DNA from: JAAYVZ01 sp035384965
Lineage (GTDB): Bacteria > Acidobacteriota > Thermoanaerobaculia > Thermoanaerobaculales > Thermoanaerobaculaceae
DNA length: 64,000 bases
Reading direction: 5' to 3'
Assembly: GCA_035384965.1 (NCBI GenBank)
Contig: DAOOJE010000008.1
Span: 44,183-108,182 of the forward strand
The position numbers were made by a program, and so were the translations under genes. A model generated the notes under the pieces. The model was not told the origin of the DNA. It did no database searches and saw nothing but the letters and a program-made list of their open reading frames with translations. Position 1 is the stretch's first letter. The number at the start of each line of letters is the position of its first letter. Positions 59,039-64,000 of the stretch are shown here, piece after piece.

Positions 59039-60558
59039 CCCTCCTCCGCCTCGCCGCTGCCCCAGTCGGCGGCCTGCAGCGCACGAGGAGCGATCTCGAC
59101 TCGGGGCAGCACGGGCAGCGCGTCGGGCTCGGTGCCGGCGCCGAGTTCGGGAAAGCGGCGCGCCGTGACCAGCACGCGGGTCTCGAGCGAGCCCACCGCC
59201 TGGTTGTAGGCCTCGGTGGCGCGGCCGAGGCTCCTGCCCAGCCGGTCGAAGTGCCCGGCCAGGACGCACAGCCTGTCGTACAGTTCCTGCCCGAGCGCCG
59301 AGACCTTGCGGGCGCTGGCGGCGATCGTCTCCTGCCGCCAGCCGTACGCCACGGCGCGCAGCAACGCCACCAGCGTCAGCGGCGAAGCCGGCAGCACCCG
59401 CTGCGCGACGCCCTCCTCCATGAGTCCCGGATCGTGTTCGAGGGCGCCGGCGAAGAACGTCTCACCCGGCAGGAACATGACCACGAACTCCGGCGAGTCC
59501 GGGAACTGCTCCCAGTACGCCTTGGCCGAGAGCCTGGCCATGTGGTCCCGCACCAGCCTGGCGTGGTCCTTCATGTGCTGTCGCCGCTCTTCCTCGCTCG
59601 TGGCTTCGAAGGCGTCCAGGTAAGCCTTGAGCGGCGCCTTGGCGTCCACGACCACGACCTTGCCGCTCGGCAGCCGCACCACGAGGTCGGGTCGGAGCCG
59701 CCCCTCGCCGGTGCCCACGCTTTCCTGCTCCACGAAGTCGCAGTACGGGAGCATGCCTGCCATCTCGACGACACGGCGCAGCTGGATCTCGCCCCACCGC
59801 CCCCGCACCGTGGGAGCGCGCAGCGCCTTCACGAGGCTCGCCGTTTCGCGCTGCAGCTTTTCCTGTCCCGCCGACAGCGCCCTCACCTGCTCCCCGAGCG
59901 CGCCGTACGCGTGCTGGCGGGCCTGCTCCATGGCCTGGATCTGCTCGTCGACCTTGCCAAGCGACTCGCGGATCGGCGCGACCAGCGCCTCGATCGCCTG
60001 CTGGCGGCTTTCGAGTTCGCCCCTGGCCTCGGCCTGGAAAACCCCCAGAGCCGTGCGCGCCAGGTCCAGGAACTGCTGGTTGTTGGCCTGCAACGCCTCG
60101 GCCGAGAGCGCTTTGAAGGCGTCGGCGAGCTGGCTTCTCGCTTCCTCGAGCAGCGCCCGCTGCTCGGCGGCGGCAGCGCGTTCGGTCTCGCTCCGCGCCG
60201 CCAGCTCGGCGAGCTGCGCCTGCAACATGGAGTTGGCCTCTTGTAGCGCCGCGAGTTCCGATTCGAGGCCGACGAGCCGCTGCGCACGCTCCTCCGCGGC
60301 GGCGCGCCGCTCCGACTCGCTCGCCGCCGACTGGCGCAGCGTCGCCAGCTCACGCTCCGTCGCCTCGAGCCGGCCGCGCACGCTCTCGAGTTCGCGGCCG
60401 CGGGCGGCCACCCGCTCCTCGAGAGCCGCCACCACTGCTGCTGACCGGGCCGTCTCTTCGCCGCGCGCCCTTTCGACCCGCGCCCGCAGCACGAGCCACG
60501 CCCCCAGCGCTCCGAGGGCAACCGCCCCCAGCGCTGCCGCCATCTCAAAGCCTGTCAC
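59023..60558 (-). CDS. rmuC: DNA recombination protein RmuC
   Basis: RmuC (511 residues) limits inversions at short repeats. It has an N-terminal membrane helix, a long coiled coil at about 30-210, and the C-terminal nuclease-like domain (VRGRWGEIQLRRVVEMAGML, LPSGKVVVVDAKAPLKAYLD, EFVVMFLPGETFFAGAL). The GTG at 60558 has GGAG 8 nt upstream; an ATG at 60543 is an alternative. Confidence 0.93.
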   Translation of the reverse strand: MTGFEMAAALGAVALGALGAWLVLRARVERARGEETARSAAVVAALEERVAARGRELESVRGRLEATERELATLRQSAASESERRAAAEERAQRLVGLESELAALQEANSMLQAQLAELAARSETERAAAAEQRALLEEARSQLADAFKALSAEALQANNQQFLDLARTALGVFQAEARGELESRQQAIEALVAPIRESLGKVDEQIQAMEQARQHAYGALGEQVRALSAGQEKLQRETASLVKALRAPTVRGRWGEIQLRRVVEMAGMLPYCDFVEQESVGTGEGRLRPDLVVRLPSGKVVVVDAKAPLKAYLDAFEATSEEERRQHMKDHARLVRDHMARLSAKAYWEQFPDSPEFVVMFLPGETFFAGALEHDPGLMEEGVAQRVLPASPLTLVALLRAVAYGWRQETIAASARKVSALGQELYDRLCVLAGHFDRLGRSLGRATEAYNQAVGSLETRVLVTARRFPELGAGTEPDALPVLPRVEIAPRALQAADWGSGEAEEGKGEP

Positions 60559-60582
60559 TGGGCCGCTCCACCATGGCCCGGG

Positions 60583-60588
60583 ATTCTA
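60583..60588 (-). promoter_or_regulatory. -10 box of rmuC
   Basis: Minus-strand TAGAAT, 24 nt before the rmuC GTG. It lies back to back with the yhbY promoter. Confidence 0.4.
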
Positions 60589-60633
60589 GCCCTCGATTCG
60601 GCTCGCGGCCACCGAGCGCGGCGCGGGCGGGGG

Positions 60634-60642
60634 TGCTACTCT
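60634..60642 (+). promoter_or_regulatory. Extended -10 box of yhbY
   Basis: TGCTACTCT matches TGnTAnnnT and lies 33 nt before the yhbY ATG, which has GGGGGAGGAG as ribosome site. Confidence 0.45.
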
Positions 60643-60675
60643 GCCCTCCCGCCGCAGCGGGGGAGGAGCAACGAC

Positions 60676-60969
60676 ATGGAGCTTCGAGGCTCTCAGAGAA
60701 AACACCTGCGGGGGCTGGCGCACGAGCTGCGGCCGGCCGTGCAGGTGGGCAAGGAGGGGCTGTCGGGGGCGGTCCTGGCGGCCGTCGAGGACGCCTTCGC
60801 CCAGCTCGAGCTGATCAAGGTGAAGCTGGCCGGGGACCGCCGCGAGCGGGCCTCGATGGCGACGACGATCGAGGAGAGCCTGGGCTGCGCCTGCGTCGGC
60901 CTGATCGGCTCGATCGGCATCTTCTACCGGCGCCACCCCGACCCGGAGAAGCGGCGCATCGATCTGTGA
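60676..60969 (+). CDS. yhbY: YhbY-type CRM-domain RNA-binding protein
   Basis: The 97-residue protein is a single CRM domain (LRGLAHELRPAVQVGKEGLS, ELIKVKLAGDRRER, CACVGLIGSIGIFYRRHPDP). YhbY binds pre-50S particles and helps ribosome assembly. GGGGGAGGAG precedes the ATG. It converges with the PP2C gene across a heptamer hairpin. Confidence 0.94.
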   Translation: MELRGSQRKHLRGLAHELRPAVQVGKEGLSGAVLAAVEDAFAQLELIKVKLAGDRRERASMATTIEESLGCACVGLIGSIGIFYRRHPDPEKRRIDL

Positions 60970-60973
60970 AGCT

Positions 60974-61069
60974 GTTGCTGGTCGTTCGTGGTCGGATGCT
61001 GGTTCCCCCGCCCTTCCGCCGCCCGGGAAAAGAGCAACCACGAACCAACAACCATCAACCAGGAACCGT
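60974..61069. repeat. Two facing heptamer arrays forming a hairpin
   Basis: Left arm 60974-61008: GTTGCTG, GTCGTTC, GTGGTCG, GATGCTG, GTTCCCC. Right arm 61035-61069: CAACCAC, GAACCAA, CAACCAT, CAACCAG, GAACCGT. The arms are roughly complementary; GTTCGTGGT (60984-60992) pairs perfectly with ACCACGAAC (61037-61045). The right arm includes the last codons and stop of the PP2C gene, so the array has entered its coding end. It may act as a two-way terminator. Confidence 0.65.
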
Positions 61070-62704
61070 CTCATCCGGGGGGCGGAAGCGCACCACCAGC
61101 AACGTGACGTCGTCCGAGGCCTCGCGGCCGGCGCGATGCCGGGCCGCGGCATCGAGCAGCGCCTGGCCGACCTTCATGGGCGAGCGGTCCTCCTGCTTCC
61201 CGAGGACCGCCTGAACTCCCTCGACGCCGAACTCCTCGCCGCCCGGCGAGAACGACTCGGTCAGCCCGTCGCTGATCATCACCACGACATCCCCGGGCTG
61301 CAGGCGGACCTCCTCCCACTCCCAGCTCACCCCGTCGAGAAGGCCGAGCATCGGCCCGTGGGGGTTGACGGTCTCGATTGCACCGTCGCCGCGCAAGATC
61401 GAGACGGGAGCGTGGCCGGCGTTGGTCACCTGCAGCCTGCCGTCGGCATGGAGCACGCCGGCCGCCAGGGTGACGTAGCGGTTGCCGACGCTGTAGCGGC
61501 TGAGGTTGCGGTTGATGACGCCGGGCAGCTCCCCGACCGCCAGACCGACCTCGTGCAGGACGCCGAGGAAGCCCTGCACCATGGCCATGATCAGCGCGGC
61601 GGAGATGCCTTTCCCGGAGACGTCCCCCACCGCCAGCGCCAGCCCGCCGTCGCTGCGCACCATGGTGTGGATGAGGTCCCCCCCGACGGCCCGCGCCGAC
61701 TGGGAAAAGGCGTACGTCTCGGCGAAGGTTACAACCTCCGGCTTGCGGAGCAGTGCCGCCTGGATGCTGCGCGCCAGGCCCATCTCGTGGTCGATCTTGG
61801 CCTTCTCGCGCGCCTCCCGGTACAAGCGGGCGCTGTCGATGGCGCTCGCGGTGTCGGACGCCACGCTTTCCAGCACCGCGAGGTCGTTGCGCGAGAAGGG
61901 GTGACCCCGAGTGAGCCTCTCGACGAGGACACCGCCGATGACCTCGAGCCCGGCCACGAACGAGGCGTCCTCGGGCGCCCCCAGGGGCCGCCGCGCGACC
62001 ATGAGAGGGGTGGCCACGGCCATGGCCGCGCCGCGCAGGATCATTGACTGGGAGGGAGACATGTCCTCCCCCGTGCAGACCGTCCGCCGCTCGCGCACCG
62101 CCCTTTCGAGGAGCGAGCTGTGTTCGGCCCAGCTCCCGTCCGGGATGTCGTGGGGAAAGACGGCCGCGGCGCGCAGCTTGCCGAGGCTGTCGAAGAGCAC
62201 CACCGAGCCGCGATCGGCCTTCATGATCCGCACGGCAGCCTGGAGGACGATTTCCTGCACCTCGTCGAGCACCGTTGCGGCGTTGAGGGCGCGGGCGACA
62301 TCCAGCAGCACCTGGAGGTGCTTGACCTCCTCCTCGCCGGTCTCGCGCTTCGCCGCCAGCGCGAGCGGCGTGCTGGCCGTGCCCACGCCGACCGAGTACT
62401 CGATGCTCGGCCCGAGGCGCAGCACGTCGCCGGGCGCCAGTCGCTCGCGCTGGACTCGCGTGCCGTTCACGAACGTCCCGCCGGAAGACCCGAGGTCCTC
62501 GACCGTGAGCTGCTTGCCGTCCCACTCGAGCCTGGCGTGCCGGCGCGACACGGTGGGATGGCTGATCACGATGTCCGAGGCCGGGTCGCGCCCCAGCAGC
62601 AGCACGGGCCTGTCGACCCGCAGCCGCCGCCCCGCCAGGGACGGGTCCCGAGGCAGCAGGGAGGGCTGGGTGGGCCACGCGGTCTCGGCGTCCTTGCGGA
62701 CCAT
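61055..62704 (-). CDS. FHA-GAF-PP2C (SpoIIE/RsbU-type) serine phosphatase
   Basis: The 549-residue protein has an FHA domain at about 30-105 (VLLLGRDPASDIVI, VSRRHARLEWD, DLGSSGGTFVNGTRV), a GAF domain at about 125-300 and a C-terminal PP2C-like phosphatase domain (AVGGDLIHTM, VGDVSGKGISAALIMAM, VTNAGHAPVSI, MISDGLTESF, SDDVTLLVVR) with the metal aspartates in place. Such proteins control anti-sigma antagonist switches. ATG 62704 is 7 nt after a TACACT box; the GTG at 62710 would lie upstream of the likely +1. Confidence 0.93.
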   Translation of the reverse strand: MVRKDAETAWPTQPSLLPRDPSLAGRRLRVDRPVLLLGRDPASDIVISHPTVSRRHARLEWDGKQLTVEDLGSSGGTFVNGTRVQRERLAPGDVLRLGPSIEYSVGVGTASTPLALAAKRETGEEEVKHLQVLLDVARALNAATVLDEVQEIVLQAAVRIMKADRGSVVLFDSLGKLRAAAVFPHDIPDGSWAEHSSLLERAVRERRTVCTGEDMSPSQSMILRGAAMAVATPLMVARRPLGAPEDASFVAGLEVIGGVLVERLTRGHPFSRNDLAVLESVASDTASAIDSARLYREAREKAKIDHEMGLARSIQAALLRKPEVVTFAETYAFSQSARAVGGDLIHTMVRSDGGLALAVGDVSGKGISAALIMAMVQGFLGVLHEVGLAVGELPGVINRNLSRYSVGNRYVTLAAGVLHADGRLQVTNAGHAPVSILRGDGAIETVNPHGPMLGLLDGVSWEWEEVRLQPGDVVVMISDGLTESFSPGGEEFGVEGVQAVLGKQEDRSPMKVGQALLDAAARHRAGREASDDVTLLVVRFRPPDETVPG

Positions 62705-62711
62705 CGCCACC

Positions 62712-62717
62712 AGTGTA
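62712..62717 (-). promoter_or_regulatory. -10 box of the FHA-GAF-PP2C gene (leaderless)
   Basis: Minus-strand TACACT, 7 nt before the ATG at 62704. It selects the ATG over the GTG two codons upstream. Confidence 0.5.
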
Positions 62718-62766
62718 GCGCGGCCGCTGCGGCTCGCGGCGGGAGCGCAGGGGCGGCTGGCGGCCG

Positions 62767-62775
62767 TGCTACACT
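62767..62775 (+). promoter_or_regulatory. Extended -10 box of the metallophosphoesterase gene
   Basis: TGCTACACT lies 32 nt before the ATG at 62808; the leader contains a GGGGGGAG about 18 nt upstream of the start. Confidence 0.45.
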
Positions 62776-62807
62776 CGTCGCGGGGGGAGCGCAGTCGGCC
62801 GCCGCAG

Positions 62808-63659
62808 ATGCGCGCAGTCAGCTACATCACGCACAGCCGCCAGTTCCGCCGGGCCCTGCCGGCGTTCGGGCACGCCTGGCTCGACCGCGTGCAGTGGTCC
62901 GACTGGGTGGAGCTGCCCACGGTGCGGCGCATCGGCCTGTTCCATCCCGAACTCCCGGCGGCGTTCGACGGGTTGCGGATCGCCCAGATTTCCGACCTGC
63001 ACGCCGGCGCGTTCATGCCTCCGAGCCGCATCGCCCGCGTGAGGACCCTGGTCGAAGGGATGTCCCCCGATCTCGTGGTCTTCACGGGGGACCAGCTGGA
63101 CCGGCGCGAGTTCGACGCCGACCACTTCGTCCAGGGGATGGCCGGGCTCGATGCCCCGCTTGGGGTCTTCGGCGTCCTCGGCAACCACGACCACCTCGCC
63201 GGCCCGGAGCTGTCGGTCCAGGCGATGGAGGCGGTGGGGATCGCCCCTCTCGTCAACCGCGCTGCGATCCTGACGCGAAAGAACGCCAGGCTGGAACTGG
63301 TAGGGGTCGATGACCTCGAGCCTTCGGCCGGCTGGGGCGCCGACTTCTCGATCCTCGAGGGGCTGCCGGGGTTTCGCCTGCTGCTGTGCCATCAGCCAGG
63401 CGGATGGCGGGCGGCCCGCAAGTACGGCGCGCACATCACGCTCTCCGGGCACACGCACGGCGGCCAGATCACTGTCCCGACGCGCGGCCTCAACGTCGCC
63501 CGCCTCGGCACCCGCTACGTCGCCGGCCCCTACCGCAAGCAGGGCAAGCTGCTGTACGTCTCACGGGGTGTCGGCGTCGGTGCCGTCCCGATCCGTGTCG
63601 GCTCGCTCCCCGAGGTCGACCTCATCACCCTCTGGCGCGGCCCCCTCGGCGCCATCTGA
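62808..63659 (+). CDS. Calcineurin-like metallophosphoesterase (YkuE/YaeI type)
   Basis: The 283-residue enzyme has all two-metal motifs: QISDLHAG, FTGDQLDRRE, LGNHDHLAG, LCHQPGGW and SGHTHGGQI. The N-terminus has no clear membrane helix but is basic and aromatic. YkuE/YaeI-group enzymes act on membrane-linked phosphoesters. The ATG at 62808 is used; no better start is in frame near the promoter. Confidence 0.92.
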   Translation: MRAVSYITHSRQFRRALPAFGHAWLDRVQWSDWVELPTVRRIGLFHPELPAAFDGLRIAQISDLHAGAFMPPSRIARVRTLVEGMSPDLVVFTGDQLDRREFDADHFVQGMAGLDAPLGVFGVLGNHDHLAGPELSVQAMEAVGIAPLVNRAAILTRKNARLELVGVDDLEPSAGWGADFSILEGLPGFRLLLCHQPGGWRAARKYGAHITLSGHTHGGQITVPTRGLNVARLGTRYVAGPYRKQGKLLYVSRGVGVGAVPIRVGSLPEVDLITLWRGPLGAI

Positions 63660-64000
63660 GGCTCCACCGCGCGCCCACCCACCCACCTGGTCAAAGGTCG
63701 AGGGTCGAAGGTCGAAGGCGGGGGAGCCTGCGAGCCGAGAGCTGAAAGCCAAGGGCGAGTGGGGGGACCAGCCACCAGCCACTGACCACCCGCCGCCGCC
63801 TTCCCCCGCTGCTCCCACACAGCACTGCCGCGCACTCATCCGCCTCCGCCCACACCTGACGGATGGTGCCGGTGGCAGGCCACACACACGCAGACAGCTT
63901 TCAGCTCTCGGCTCTTGGCCTTCAGTCGGGTGGGCGGCCGGGGGAGCCTTCGACCTTCGACCGGGCGGGCGGCGGGCGGCTCACCACCAGTTCGTGGGGT
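63660..64000. repeat. Non-coding gap with a large heptamer-built inverted repeat
   Basis: No gene is supported here. GGTCGAAGGTCGAAGG (63703-63718) is the exact reverse complement of 63947-63962, and GAGCCGAGAGCTGAAAGC (63732-63749) of 63897-63914. The arms are nested, about 260 bp end to end. The left arm holds GGTCGAA heptamers; ACCAGCC heptamers lie in the middle (63768-63790 region), and CAGCTTT, CAGCTCT, CGGCTCT, TGGCCTT in the right arm. The element may continue past the window. Confidence 0.7.

Noticed and set aside
63840..63900. A minus-strand CVACH heme-binding-like motif
   Set aside because: It is followed by a stop 12 codons later and preceded only by heptamer repeat sequence with no start or cytochrome domain.

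Overview
The window is a dense, very GC-rich bacterial chromosome segment with no rRNA, tRNA, CRISPR array, prophage or insertion sequence that I can recognise. I call 56 protein genes, most of them housekeeping. A complete Tol-Pal system, MlaEFD lipid transport, an OmpA lipoprotein and outer-membrane barrel proteins show a diderm cell. The VWA protein at 20085-21002 resembles the VWFA-related family best known from Acidobacteriota. Together with the paired methylmalonyl-CoA mutase genes, DUF5924/DUF2914 and DUF3467 proteins and GC richness, this points to an uncultured-type Acidobacteriota (perhaps Thermoanaerobaculia). Phylum is an inference; class is a guess.

Layout. 1-604 is a truncated DUF2520 oxidoreductase-like gene, divergent from a six-gene heat-shock/methyltransferase operon hrcA-grpE-dnaK-dnaJ-prmA-rsmE (658-6828). 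7009-7398 holds a cold-shock gene behind a long leader that contains an intrinsic terminator. 7476-15879 has alr, a DUF5924/DUF2914 membrane protein, tpx and the minus-strand propionyl/methylmalonyl module mutA-mutB-meaB. 16207-24186 has an OPT transporter and a run of minus-strand envelope and salvage genes (OmpA lipoprotein, VWA protein, barrel protein plus TlpA, yqeB-ridA-hpt). 24249-31323 is the Tol-Pal region, headed by a coiled-coil protein and an FHA-RDD protein. 31348-36191 has rpsT, purC, a variant EF-G and a dicarboxylate symporter. 36212-46659 has a hybrid histidine kinase, pruA and four glycosyltransferase genes. 46721-48831 has DUF3467, mnmA and a zinc-ribbon FHA protein. 49040-58148 is a plus-strand run dnaB-mlaE-mlaF-mlaD-radA-HEAT-HD with overlaps or very short gaps. 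58213-63659 has a PIG-L deacetylase, rmuC, yhbY, an FHA-GAF-PP2C phosphatase and a metallophosphoesterase. 63660-64000 is a non-coding inverted repeat.

Most interesting signals. (1) At least nine first genes of transcription units have a -10 box 6-8 nt before the start codon, implying leaderless mRNAs; many promoters here are of the extended TGnTAnnnT type. (2) Degenerate 7-bp tandem repeats with different units recur in intergenic gaps, and the last gap is a large imperfect palindrome built from them. (3) The cold-shock gene has a candidate attenuator. (4) The MCE protein carries a C-terminal beta-rich extension suggestive of a one-piece trans-envelope bridge. (5) A HEAT-repeat protein and a catalytically degenerate HD-GYP protein share an N-terminal domain and overlap by 4 nt. 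(6) The EF-G paralogue has lost the lysine of the NKxD G4 motif. I found no clearly new defence, secretion or biosynthetic system. The leader, repeat and protein-pair findings are the best candidates for undescribed biology.
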